From NCBI GenBank assembly GCA_021774785.1, contig JAJFIQ010000019.1, positions 806,001-870,000 of the forward strand: a DNA stretch of 64,000 nt, written 5' to 3'. The position numbers and the translations under genes are program-made. Shown here piece by piece: positions 9,753-17,969 of this stretch (positions are counted from its first letter, which is position 1; every line of letters begins with the position of its first letter). The notes under the pieces are model-generated. The model did not search any database, was not told the DNA's origin, and saw only the letters and a program-made list of their open reading frames with translations. Source of the stretch: Emcibacter sp. Lineage in GTDB: Bacteria; Pseudomonadota; Alphaproteobacteria; Sphingomonadales; Emcibacteraceae.

Positions 9753-10400
9753 ATGAAATTTGCCCTTGAGCAACTGAAATCACTTTCTCTGGATAGTGAC
9801 CGTCCTGTCATCATTTCAGATGCAGATGAGGTAATCTTGCATTTTTCCGATATTTTGTCGGAATATCTGCTCGGTCAGGGGATGTATGTAAATTTTAAAA
9901 GTTACGCTCTGGAAGGAAATATTAAATATACTGATACTGATATACCCGTTGATAGTGATCTTTTTGGTGAAATAATTGAAGATTATTTTGAAAATTATGT
10001 TGAAAAACAGCCCTTGGTAAAAGACGTATCTAAACATCTGGAAAACTTATCCGAATTCTGTGATATCATTATTCTGACCAATATCCCCCATAGTTTTGCC
10101 GACCGCCGTCGTAAAAAACTCATTGATTCTGGTCTGAATTACCCCATGATTTCAAGTAGCGGCCCAAAAGGGCCCGTGATGAAAGCCATCAAAAGAATTA
10201 CCCGTGAAGAATTAATCTTCATTGACGATATTTCACAACATCATAAATCCGTGGCCAAATTCGTACCGGATACCCTGCGGATTCAGTATATTGCCAATGA
10301 TCATTTAAATAACATTGAAGAAAAATCAAAATATTGTCATCATAGATGCCGTGATTGGTCCCATATAGAACAGGTCATACGGGATTATCTGCAAAGGTAA
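9753..10400 (+). CDS. HAD-like hydrolase superfamily protein
   Basis: 215 aa. Motif I appears as ISDADEVIL near residue 21, motif II as IIILTNIP near 104, motif III Lys in GPKGPVMKAIKR, and motif IV as ELIFIDDISQHHKSV. The order and spacing suit a HAD phosphatase-like fold, although motif I (DADE) differs from the common DxDxT/V. The substrate cannot be assigned. It lies 23 bp after the DUF3572 gene and 4 bp before dinB, so the three are probably cotranscribed. Confidence 0.75.
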   Translation: MKFALEQLKSLSLDSDRPVIISDADEVILHFSDILSEYLLGQGMYVNFKSYALEGNIKYTDTDIPVDSDLFGEIIEDYFENYVEKQPLVKDVSKHLENLSEFCDIIILTNIPHSFADRRRKKLIDSGLNYPMISSSGPKGPVMKAIKRITREELIFIDDISQHHKSVAKFVPDTLRIQYIANDHLNNIEEKSKYCHHRCRDWSHIEQVIRDYLQR

Positions 10401-10404
10401 TAGA

Positions 10405-11664
10405 ATGACAGGATTTTGCCGCGACTGCTTATCTGATTTTGACGCCGTGACGGCGGATGAACGATGCCCTGCCTGCGGTAGCCCCAGAATTTTGAACCAC
10501 CCTGAATTAAGGGAATTAACACTCGCCCATATAGATTGTGACGCTTTTTATGCCAGTGTTGAAAAGCGGGACAAGCCAGAGTTGATCTCTAAACCCCTGA
10601 TAATTGGTGGCGGCAAACGAGGCGTTGTCTCCACCTGTTGCTATATCGCGCGCACGTTCGGTGTTCATTCCGCCATGCCCATGTTTCAAGCCAGAAAACT
10701 TTGCCCAGAGGCGGTTATTATTTCAGCAAATATGAATAAATATGCTGCCGTAAGCAAGCATATACGGGTAATTTTTAACAAGATGTCACCCAGTATTGAA
10801 CCTCTGTCTATTGATGAGGCCTTCATTGACCTATCGGGTACAGAAAAACTCCACGGGACATATCCTGCCAAAACAATCGCCCATGCTGTTCAACAAATCG
10901 AAGATGATATCGGAATTACTGTATCTGTGGGACTTAGCTATAATAAATTTTTGGCAAAACTTGCATCCGATTTTGATAAACCTCGGGGTTTTTCCATCAT
11001 TGGCCGCGCACAGGCAAAAGACGTTCTGGCCCCTCTGCCTATCTCAAAAATATGGGGTGTGGGAAAAGTCATGCAAAGGAAAATAAACCGCAATGGCATC
11101 ATCCAGATCGGGCAATTACAACATCTTGATAAAAAACATTTAATCCAAAAATATGGAATAATGGGGGAACGTCTATATCACTTCTCACGGGGGGAAGACA
11201 GCCGATATATCAATAGCAAAAGCAAGGTAAAAAGCATATCCAATGAGATCACCCTAAACAAAGACTTGTCCGGTTATGACGAACTGAAATTGCTGCTTTG
11301 GCCCCTTTGTGAAAAAGTCTCCGCACGGCTGAAAGATAAAATCAAAGCGGGAAATGTCATCACTTTAAAGTTGAAGACAACCTCTTTCCGGCAAATCACG
11401 CGTTCAACCACACTAGACAGCCCTACCCAAATGGCAGAAATGTTATTTGACGTTGGAAAACATATGCTAAAAGCCGAATGTGGGGGGCTTGAATATCGTC
11501 TGATTGGGATTGGCGTTTCCGGACTTTGCGGCATTGAACAGGCTGACCAGCCGGACCTTATTGATACGTGGCGCACGCAAAAAATTCAAACCGAACGATT
11601 AATGGATAATATTCGTGATAAATATGGTAAGGATGTCATAAAAAAAGGTCGTAACCTGTTGTAA
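10405..11664 (+). CDS. dinB: DNA polymerase IV (Y-family, translesion)
   Basis: Error-prone polymerase acting at stalled forks. The 419-aa protein has the Y-family catalytic core: LAHIDCDAFYASVEKRD (metal ligands), SIDEAFIDLSGTEKL (second acidic pair), VSVGLSYNKFLAKLASDFDKP, the thumb helix-hairpin-helix and the little-finger domain (about 290-400). Ahead of the polymerase is a 35-residue extension with CRDC ... CPAC (Cys 5, 8, 21, 24), a probable zinc ribbon, seen in an alphaproteobacterial DinB subgroup and absent from E. coli DinB. The C terminus lacks an obvious QLxLF beta-clamp motif. Confidence 0.93.
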   Translation: MTGFCRDCLSDFDAVTADERCPACGSPRILNHPELRELTLAHIDCDAFYASVEKRDKPELISKPLIIGGGKRGVVSTCCYIARTFGVHSAMPMFQARKLCPEAVIISANMNKYAAVSKHIRVIFNKMSPSIEPLSIDEAFIDLSGTEKLHGTYPAKTIAHAVQQIEDDIGITVSVGLSYNKFLAKLASDFDKPRGFSIIGRAQAKDVLAPLPISKIWGVGKVMQRKINRNGIIQIGQLQHLDKKHLIQKYGIMGERLYHFSRGEDSRYINSKSKVKSISNEITLNKDLSGYDELKLLLWPLCEKVSARLKDKIKAGNVITLKLKTTSFRQITRSTTLDSPTQMAEMLFDVGKHMLKAECGGLEYRLIGIGVSGLCGIEQADQPDLIDTWRTQKIQTERLMDNIRDKYGKDVIKKGRNLL

Positions 11665-11673
11665 GGGATAACC

Positions 11674-13251
11674 ATGATAAAATTCATTTCACTCGTAATA
11701 TTTTTAACTACCATACAAACGTCACAGGCCATAGAGGCCGAAGTGCCGGATAGAACAGACGGTGAAGGGCAATATAACCGACTGATACTCCGGGGCGGAT
11801 ATGTCATTGATGGCACCGGTGCCCCCCCTTTCGGCCCAGTCGATATTGTTATCGAAAAAGACAAAATTACCGAAATCAGGAATGTGGGAGCACCGGGTGT
11901 TGCCATTGCCCCTGATGGGCGGCCAAAAAAAGGTGACCGTGAAATTGATACTCACGGTAAATTTATTTTACCCGGGTTTATTGACCTTCATAGCCATATT
12001 CATTCTCTGGATAGTGAACAGGGGGTTTCACCTGACTATATTTTCAAGCTACAGCTTGGCCACGGTATTACGACCATTCGCAGTCTGGGTTCAGGCGGCG
12101 ACGAGCGTATCGTCGATTTTAAGAAACGCAGCGCCAAAAATGAAATCACAGCACCCCGTATTGTCGCTTATCCGATTTTTTACGGCATTAACAGTCCCGA
12201 AGCCGCCCGTAAACGGGTTAAAGAAATTAAGAAAAATGGCGGGGATGGCATTAAATTCTTTGGTTCACCCGCAGAAATACTATGGGCCGCACTGGATGAA
12301 GCAAAAAAACAAGGTCTGCAAACAACCATGCATCACGCCCAGCTTGATGTCACCCATGCCAATGTCTTGACAACCTCCGCCCATGGTCTGAACAGTATGG
12401 AACATTGGTATGGCCTACCGGAAGCCTTGTTTGAGGATAAAATCATACAGGACTACCCTACCGATTATATCTATAACAATGAACAGGATCGTTTCGGCCA
12501 GGCGGGTCGCCTTTGGAAGCAAGCAGCAAAACCGGGTAGTAAAAAGTGGAACGCGGTGATGGAAACCTTGCTGGCGAGAGATTTCGCCCTTGATCCCACT
12601 TTCACCATATATCTCGCAAGTCGGGACCTGATGCGCATGAGCAGGGCAATCTGGCATGATACCTATACCATGCCAGTCTTATGGAATTTTTACCGCCCGA
12701 ACCGGCATTCACATGGTTCTTTCTGGTATGATTGGACGACGCAGGATGAGCTGGAATGGAAAAATAACTATAATTTATGGATGCAATTCATCAATGACTA
12801 TAAGAACCGTGGTGGCAAGGTGGGGCTTGGTAGTGATACGGGATATATCTATAGCCTCTATGGTTTTGGTTATATTCAGGAAATGGAATTGATGCAGGAA
12901 GCAGGCTTCCATCCCCTGGAGGTCATAAGGGCCGCGACCCAGATCGGGGCACAGATCATAAAAAAGGATACGGAGGTCGGCACTATTCAGGTGGGCAAGA
13001 AAGCTGATTTTGTAATTGTAGACGAAAATCCGGTCCATAACCTGAAAGTCCTCTATGGCACGGGTGCCATAAAACTCAACGATGATACGGGCAAAGTTGA
13101 ACGGGTCGGCGGCGTGCGGTGGACGATCAAAGATGGCATCGTTTACGATGCTTTCAAGCTTAGGGCCGATGTGAAAAAAATGGTACGCGAAGCGAAGATA
13201 AAGGCGGGCATTTCCCTTGATAAACCCCTGAGCGTTTCTGATGTGAAATGA
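11674..13251 (+). CDS. Exported amidohydrolase-family metal-dependent hydrolase
   Basis: 525 aa. It begins with a signal peptide (MIKFISLVIFLTTIQTSQA) likely cleaved near residue 19, so it should act in the periplasm. The amidohydrolase core follows: metal-binding HxH in FILPGFIDLHSHIHS, later His residues in TTMHHAQLDVTHAN and SMEHWYG, and GLGSDTGYIYSLYG with the catalytic Asp. The C-terminal strand KKADFVIVDENP is typical of imidazolonepropionase-like members. The substrate is not deducible. It starts 9 bp after dinB and overlaps the next gene by 4 bp. Confidence 0.85.
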   Translation: MIKFISLVIFLTTIQTSQAIEAEVPDRTDGEGQYNRLILRGGYVIDGTGAPPFGPVDIVIEKDKITEIRNVGAPGVAIAPDGRPKKGDREIDTHGKFILPGFIDLHSHIHSLDSEQGVSPDYIFKLQLGHGITTIRSLGSGGDERIVDFKKRSAKNEITAPRIVAYPIFYGINSPEAARKRVKEIKKNGGDGIKFFGSPAEILWAALDEAKKQGLQTTMHHAQLDVTHANVLTTSAHGLNSMEHWYGLPEALFEDKIIQDYPTDYIYNNEQDRFGQAGRLWKQAAKPGSKKWNAVMETLLARDFALDPTFTIYLASRDLMRMSRAIWHDTYTMPVLWNFYRPNRHSHGSFWYDWTTQDELEWKNNYNLWMQFINDYKNRGGKVGLGSDTGYIYSLYGFGYIQEMELMQEAGFHPLEVIRAATQIGAQIIKKDTEVGTIQVGKKADFVIVDENPVHNLKVLYGTGAIKLNDDTGKVERVGGVRWTIKDGIVYDAFKLRADVKKMVREAKIKAGISLDKPLSVSDVK

Positions 13252-13601
13252 CACGGGAAGAATTTGACCACTATTGCAAAAGCCTGAAATCAGCGACCCA
13301 TGTTGTTCAATGGCGGGGGGCTTCGGTTTGGAAAATTGGCGGCAAGATTTTTGCCATACATCCTGACCTTGGTGAGGATCAGAAACATAAGCTTAGTTTT
13401 AAATGTTCTAACCTCAGTTACCAAATACTCTGTGAATTGCCGGGAATTGTCCCGGCCCCTTATCTTGCCCGCGCCAAATGGGTACAAATCCAAACGGCAG
13501 AGGCCATGAATCATGAGGATATATGCGACTATATAAAAACCGCTTATGATATCATCAGCAATAAACTTCCCCGTAATAAAAAATCAGAGCTGGGAATCTG
13601 A
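13248..13601 (+). CDS. MmcQ/YjbR family protein
   Basis: 117 aa, single small domain: TREEFDHYCKSLKSATHVVQWRGASVWKIGGKIFAI at the start, FKCSNLSYQILCELPGIVPAPYLARAKWVQI in the middle. These are the hallmarks of YjbR-type CyaY-like-fold proteins. The ATG overlaps the amidohydrolase stop (ATGA), so translation is coupled. A DNA-binding role was suggested from the structure of E. coli YjbR but is not established. Confidence 0.85.
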   Translation: MTREEFDHYCKSLKSATHVVQWRGASVWKIGGKIFAIHPDLGEDQKHKLSFKCSNLSYQILCELPGIVPAPYLARAKWVQIQTAEAMNHEDICDYIKTAYDIISNKLPRNKKSELGI

Positions 13602-13624
13602 TTCTCCCAATATTATTAATACGT

Positions 13625-13648
13625 TATGGTTAACAAATATTAACCATA
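13625..13648. repeat. Perfect 9-bp inverted repeat containing TTAACCAT half-sites
   Basis: TATGGTTAA, a 6-bp spacer (CAAATA), then TTAACCATA, lying between the YjbR-like gene and the GGDEF gene. Each arm contains TTAACCAT, which resembles a CtrA half-site, but the TTAA-to-TTAA spacing is 6 rather than the canonical 7. It may be an operator for the downstream GGDEF gene or a weak hairpin. Confidence 0.4.
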
Positions 13649-13665
13649 TGGGGTGACATTTTTAC

Positions 13666-13687
13666 CCTGCAAAGCAGGTAATTTTTT
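13666..13687 (+). terminator. Weak hairpin terminator after the dinB operon
   Basis: CCTGC-AAA-GCAGG followed by TAATTTTTT. The stem is only five pairs, so termination efficiency is uncertain, but the position 65 bp after the last operon gene is appropriate. Confidence 0.4.
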
Positions 13688-13798
13688 CCTTCAACGACAT
13701 AAAATCAATGTTTTTCCTTTAAAATCAATGACTTAATAATTGGCACGATGTTTGCTCTTATATTTCAGTGACGATATAACCAGAATATAGGAACTATT

Positions 13799-14488
13799 AT
13801 GAACATTTATACCAGTCCCATGAAACCGCAAGATACGGTACCCGCTAATGAAATTAATAAGTTAGCCGATGAACTGCTGATGAATTTCAAGGTATCGGGA
13901 AAAAACCTGTCGACCAAAAGCTGGGATATATTGGCAGAAATTCTGGATTTTGTTGTTGAAGCCGAGCAAACCATAGCAGAGCAAAGCGAACGTATCGAAA
14001 AACTTGAAGTCATGACGTCCACAGACCCCCTGACAGGTCTTTTAAACCGTCGGGGTATTATGCAGGAACTGGAAAATGCTGTTGCCACGGCTGAACGCCA
14101 TGGTGAACCGGCACTCTTTGTCTATATTGATCTGGATCGATTTAAACATATCAATGACACTTACGGTCATGCTGTAGGCGATGCAAAATTAAAATTTGTT
14201 GCAGAATCTTTAACATCTTCCATTCGTCAGACCGATTATGCCGCACGTCTGGGGGGCGATGAATTCGCCCTGCTTTTGAAACATTCTGAATTTGAAGGCG
14301 GCAAGCACCGCACCCGCTTCATCCAACAGCAGTTAAACTTTGCCAAATTCAGCCATAAACAGCATGTAATTCCGGTCCGGGCCAGCTTTGGAATTGCTGA
14401 AATATCACCCGGCATTAAATTAGACGACATCATTAAAATTGCTGACAGGCAAATGTATCGCAATAAGTCAGCCCGCGCCTATAGCTAG
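13799..14488 (+). CDS. GGDEF-domain diguanylate cyclase
   Basis: 229 aa. A short helical N-terminal part (about 15-75, ending in a coiled-coil-like EAEQTIAEQSERIEKLEV) precedes one GGDEF domain (TSTDPLTGLLNRRG to the C terminus). The active site is LGGDEF, and an I-site RxxD (RQTD) lies five residues upstream, so the enzyme should make c-di-GMP and be product-inhibited. There is no receiver, PAS or membrane segment, so its input is probably dimerisation through the coiled coil or a partner protein. It has its own upstream region and is the second cyclase in the window after PleD. Confidence 0.93.
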   Translation: MNIYTSPMKPQDTVPANEINKLADELLMNFKVSGKNLSTKSWDILAEILDFVVEAEQTIAEQSERIEKLEVMTSTDPLTGLLNRRGIMQELENAVATAERHGEPALFVYIDLDRFKHINDTYGHAVGDAKLKFVAESLTSSIRQTDYAARLGGDEFALLLKHSEFEGGKHRTRFIQQQLNFAKFSHKQHVIPVRASFGIAEISPGIKLDDIIKIADRQMYRNKSARAYS

Positions 14489-14571
14489 AGTTTTCTGATT
14501 GCTTCTTTTCTTCTTTTCTTTGTCAGTGTATTCTGTCATCAGACATTATGAAAAAGGAAAAGAATACGATT

Positions 14572-15042
14572 ATGAGTAATATGTACGAAGAAAACCTTGA
14601 AAAGCTGGGAATAGTGCTTCCCACGCCCGTACCGCCAGTGGCCAATTATGTTCCCTTTGTCCAGACAGGCAACCTGCTATCCATTTCCGGCCAGATTCCT
14701 GTAGATTCTGAAGGTATGTTTCCTTATATCGGTAAGGTTGGTGTGGAAATCAGCGAAGGAGACGCGGTTAAAGCCGCCCGCCTCTGTGCTATCAATATCA
14801 TAAGTCAGGCTAGAGTAGCCTGCGGCGGCGACCTGAGCCGCATTATTCGCATCGTAAAACTGGGGGCATTTGTCAATTGTATTAACAGTTTTGCGGGCCA
14901 GCCTACCATTATAAACGGGGCCAGTGATCTCATGGTTGATGTTTTTGGCCAAGCCGGAAAACATTCCCGTTCAGCAGTTGGAACAAACGCCCTACCCCTA
15001 AATGTTCCTGTTGAAATTGACGCCCTTATAGAAATTTCTTAA
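14572..15042 (+). CDS. RidA family protein (YjgF/Rid)
   Basis: The family hydrolyses reactive enamine/imine intermediates of PLP enzymes or has related deaminase roles. The track begins at 14548, but the ATG at 14572 (MSNMYEENLEKLGIVLPTPV) has a purine-rich AAGGAAAAG upstream and matches family length (156 aa). Visible are the ANYVPFVQTGNLLSISGQIP strand set and the C-terminal LPLNVPVEIDALIEI. The usual catalytic Arg region reads GKHSRSAVGTNALP. The next gene begins 1 bp after the stop. Confidence 0.9.
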   Translation: MSNMYEENLEKLGIVLPTPVPPVANYVPFVQTGNLLSISGQIPVDSEGMFPYIGKVGVEISEGDAVKAARLCAINIISQARVACGGDLSRIIRIVKLGAFVNCINSFAGQPTIINGASDLMVDVFGQAGKHSRSAVGTNALPLNVPVEIDALIEIS

Positions 15043-15043
15043 A

Positions 15044-15769
15044 GTGCAATATCAAAATTTGATAAATACTCCTTTTGCCCATCGTGGTCTTCATGGACCT
15101 AAAAGCGGCCATGTGGAAAACTCCCTTACGGCTTTTAAGGCAGCTAATGCCCGTGGTCATGGTTTTGAGCTTGATGTATTATTGAGCCACGATGGTAAGG
15201 CAATGGTATATCATGATGTCTCGCTCAACCGACTAACGGGGCGCTCGGGCGATATTGATGACTTTACGGCTCAACAACTGTCGGCCATTACCTTAACAGG
15301 GTCAGATGATGTCATTTTGACGCTGGAAAAGATATTAGATAATATTGACCAGAAATATCCTGTCCTGATAGAAATAAAAGGTGACCAAGGGCGGCCCGAT
15401 CAAATTGCACAGGCGGTATTTAAGGACATCTGCGACTATAACGGCCCTGTGGCCGTTATGTCTTTCTACCCCGGTATTATTTTATGGTTTCAAAAACATG
15501 CACCAAAAATACTGCGTGGCCTTGTTGCGACCAGTATAAATGACGGGGAAATGCCTGAGAAATATTTTTCTACACCAACACAGAAATCATATATTGATGA
15601 TCTGGCAGTTGATTTTATTGCATATGATATAAGGGCCTTACCCAATGAGGTCACAGAATATTGTCGAGGGAAGAATATCCCTGTGTTAACCTGGACGGTA
15701 CGTACAGAAGACTTGCAGCAAAAAGCACGTCTGTATACTGACAATAGCATCTATGAAAATCTGGATTGA
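15044..15769 (+). CDS. Glycerophosphodiester phosphodiesterase
   Basis: Hydrolyses glycerophosphodiesters to glycerol-3-phosphate and an alcohol. 241 aa, TIM-barrel GDPD domain with FAHRGLHG (catalytic HR), VENSLTAF, GFELDVLLSHDGK (metal ligands E, D) and MVYHDVSLNRLTG (catalytic H). GTG is used as the start; no ATG lies before the essential HRG motif. No signal peptide is seen, so it is probably cytoplasmic. It is tightly packed between ridA and the acyltransferase gene (1-bp overlap, TGATG). Confidence 0.93.
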   Translation: MQYQNLINTPFAHRGLHGPKSGHVENSLTAFKAANARGHGFELDVLLSHDGKAMVYHDVSLNRLTGRSGDIDDFTAQQLSAITLTGSDDVILTLEKILDNIDQKYPVLIEIKGDQGRPDQIAQAVFKDICDYNGPVAVMSFYPGIILWFQKHAPKILRGLVATSINDGEMPEKYFSTPTQKSYIDDLAVDFIAYDIRALPNEVTEYCRGKNIPVLTWTVRTEDLQQKARLYTDNSIYENLD

Positions 15770-16923
15770 TGAGCATATACCAACCCCAAATCATTACCAG
15801 CCTGTCCGAGGTTTCGGAAAAAGGCTGGAATGATTGCTGTTATAATGACAATACAGGTCATAATCCTTTTCTATCCTATCAATTCCTGAAGGCTTTGGAG
15901 GAAAGCGGCTGCGCCACCGCTAAAACCGGATGGCAGGCCCAGCATATTATCATTCACAAAGACAATATAATTGTTGGTGTAATGCCGCTTTATTTGAAAA
16001 GCCATTCCCATGGTGAATATGTCTTTGATCATCCCTGGGCTAACGCCTATCACAATGCGGGCGGGAAATATTATCCTAAACTACAATGTTCAACCCCCTT
16101 CACCCCTGTTACCGGGCGTAAGCTGATGACCCTTCCGAGTGAGAATGAAAAGGAAATATGTACTCTGCTGCTTGAGATGGCCATTGCATTAGCAAAAAAG
16201 TTTGAAATTTCATCCCTGCATGTAACCTTTGCTGAGGAACGTGAATGGGATTTAATGGCAAATCATGGTTTTCTGAAACGACTGGACCAACAATTCCATT
16301 GGCTAAATATGGAGTATGGCTGTTTTGATGACTTCCTGGCGGCTTTATCTTCCCGAAAAAGAAAAAATATCCGCAAGGAAAGAAAACAGGCTGTTGCTGA
16401 AGATATTGAAATCGAAGTATTGACGGGAAAAGACATTACCGAATATCACTGGGATAACTATTTTAAATTTTATCTAGATACGAGCAACCGAAAATGGGGG
16501 CAACCCTATTTAAACAGGATTTTTTTCTCGCTTCTCGGATCATATATGTCCGAGAAAGTCGTTTTAATTATGTGCAAGCGTCACAACAGATATATCGCAG
16601 GGGCGCTGAATCTTATTAGTGATGACACGTTATATGGCCGTTACTGGGGAGCAGTTGAAGACCATCGATACCTTCATTTTGAGGTATGCTACTATCAGGC
16701 CATCGACTATGCTATCAGACATGGCCTGAAAAAGGTTGAGGCCGGCGCACAGGGGGAACATAAACTGGCTCGCGGCTATCTGCCCACATCCACCTATAGC
16801 GCCCACTGGATCAACAATCCATCATTCCGCAATGCAATAGCTGATTATCTGATCCATGAAAGGGATGCCATCCTTCAGGATCAGGAAATCCTGACGTCCT
16901 TCGCCCCGTTTAAAAAAGACTAG
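15769..16923 (+). CDS. COG3146-type predicted N-acyltransferase (GNAT/FemAB-like)
   Basis: 384 aa from the ATG at 15769 (the track uses the preceding TTG). Signatures include HNPFLSYQFLKALEESG, the YVFDHPWANAYHNAGGKYYPKL segment, SSRKRKNIRKERKQA and GAQGEHKLARGYLP near the C terminus, matching the DUF482/COG3146 family of double-GNAT-fold proteins. The family has been named for a role in peptidoglycan or amide-bond formation, but the substrate is unproven. It is coupled to the GDPD gene upstream. Confidence 0.85.
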   Translation: MSIYQPQIITSLSEVSEKGWNDCCYNDNTGHNPFLSYQFLKALEESGCATAKTGWQAQHIIIHKDNIIVGVMPLYLKSHSHGEYVFDHPWANAYHNAGGKYYPKLQCSTPFTPVTGRKLMTLPSENEKEICTLLLEMAIALAKKFEISSLHVTFAEEREWDLMANHGFLKRLDQQFHWLNMEYGCFDDFLAALSSRKRKNIRKERKQAVAEDIEIEVLTGKDITEYHWDNYFKFYLDTSNRKWGQPYLNRIFFSLLGSYMSEKVVLIMCKRHNRYIAGALNLISDDTLYGRYWGAVEDHRYLHFEVCYYQAIDYAIRHGLKKVEAGAQGEHKLARGYLPTSTYSAHWINNPSFRNAIADYLIHERDAILQDQEILTSFAPFKKD

Positions 16924-16934
16924 GGCTGAGATAT

Positions 16935-17357
16935 TTAATTACTCGGCTTAGGTTTCTTTTCATATTCAACAAATTTGCTCAATCCGCAAAACCCACCTGT
17001 AGCAGAACCATGGGCATCAAAGACTGAGATTACATCATAATCACAAAGTTGGAAATGAGATACATTGTAACTAAAAGTTCCTTCAGAACCAAGACGGGAA
17101 CAGCGATGTTTCAGCGTATTCAAATATACTTTTTTCCCTTTCATGAAAAAAAGAATATTGTAATCATCAATAGCTCTGCTGGTATCTACATTTCTTAAAC
17201 TGAGGCATTTTTCAATTTTCCCGGTTTTCTCGTAGCTCATTAACGCTTTTTCAAGCCCAGCCTCATCTTTACCACTGGCATATAATGAAATAGGGGTAAA
17301 GGTTGCGGATAGAACAAAAGCAAGAGACGTTACAGAAGTAAGTATTTTTTTAAGCAT
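16935..17357 (-). CDS. Secreted DUF6491-like small protein, copy 1
   Basis: 140 aa. It has a Sec signal peptide (MLKKILTSVTSLAFVLSATFTPISLYA). The mature part has KTGKIEKCLSLRNVDTSRAIDDYNILFFMKGKKVYLNTLKHRCSRLG and ends with QLCDYDVISVFD and GFCGLSKFVEY. Four cysteines are conserved with the neighbouring paralogue and may form two disulfides in the periplasm. The layout resembles DUF6491; the assignment is from memory of the family. Start supported by AAGGAACAGG upstream. Function unknown. Confidence 0.75.
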   Translation of the reverse strand: MLKKILTSVTSLAFVLSATFTPISLYASGKDEAGLEKALMSYEKTGKIEKCLSLRNVDTSRAIDDYNILFFMKGKKVYLNTLKHRCSRLGSEGTFSYNVSHFQLCDYDVISVFDAHGSATGGFCGLSKFVEYEKKPKPSN

Positions 17358-17466
17358 TAGCCTGTTCCTTAAATATAACGTTTATACCCATAGTGACTAT
17401 ACTATATCTCACCTAAATTCCGAATGAACAAACCGTGACTACAGCGTGAAACCTTTTGATTTCCGC

Positions 17467-17868
17467 CTATTCTTTTTTGGGTTTCTTTTTATATTCTATG
17501 AATTTTCCTAAACCACAGGATGGTCCCTGAATATTACTGTTTGAATCAAATACTGTAATGATATCCACATTGCAGAGTTGGTTGATAGAAAGCCTGTAAC
17601 TAAACGACTTTTCAAACCCGAGACGCGAACAACGGTGAGGCAGTGTATTTAGGTAAGCTTTTTTACCCTTCATGATAAAAAGAATATTATAATCGTCAAT
17701 TACTCTGCTTGAATAGATGCGAGACAATTGAACACATCTTTCAATTTTCCCGGTTTTCTCGTATTTTTCCAGAGCTTTAGCCAATTTATCCTGATCATTA
17801 TCAGCAGCCATGCCAACAAGGGGCATGAAAGACAAACTTAGCGCTAAAATAAATAATTTTTTAAACAT
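17467..17868 (-). CDS. Secreted DUF6491-like small protein, copy 2
   Basis: 133 aa from the ATG at 17868, which has AGGAAGAG upstream; the track start is the adjacent TTG. Signal peptide MFKKLFILALSLSFMPLVGMA, then KTGKIERCVQLSRIYSSRVIDDYNILFIMKGKKAYLNTLPHRCSRLG and a C-terminal SCGLGKFIEYKKKPKKE. It is clearly a tandem paralogue of the next gene downstream, with cysteine positions and the central block shared. It lies about 110 bp upstream of that copy on the same strand. Function unknown. Confidence 0.75.
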   Translation of the reverse strand: MFKKLFILALSLSFMPLVGMAADNDQDKLAKALEKYEKTGKIERCVQLSRIYSSRVIDDYNILFIMKGKKAYLNTLPHRCSRLGFEKSFSYRLSINQLCNVDIITVFDSNSNIQGPSCGLGKFIEYKKKPKKE

Positions 17869-17969
17869 CAATCTCTTCCTTTAATGGTTTTATTGCCATT
17901 ACGGAAGATTATACAACTTCGCACATGAATTCCAAATGAACAGAAGCGTTAAAGTGGAATATTCAAAGA

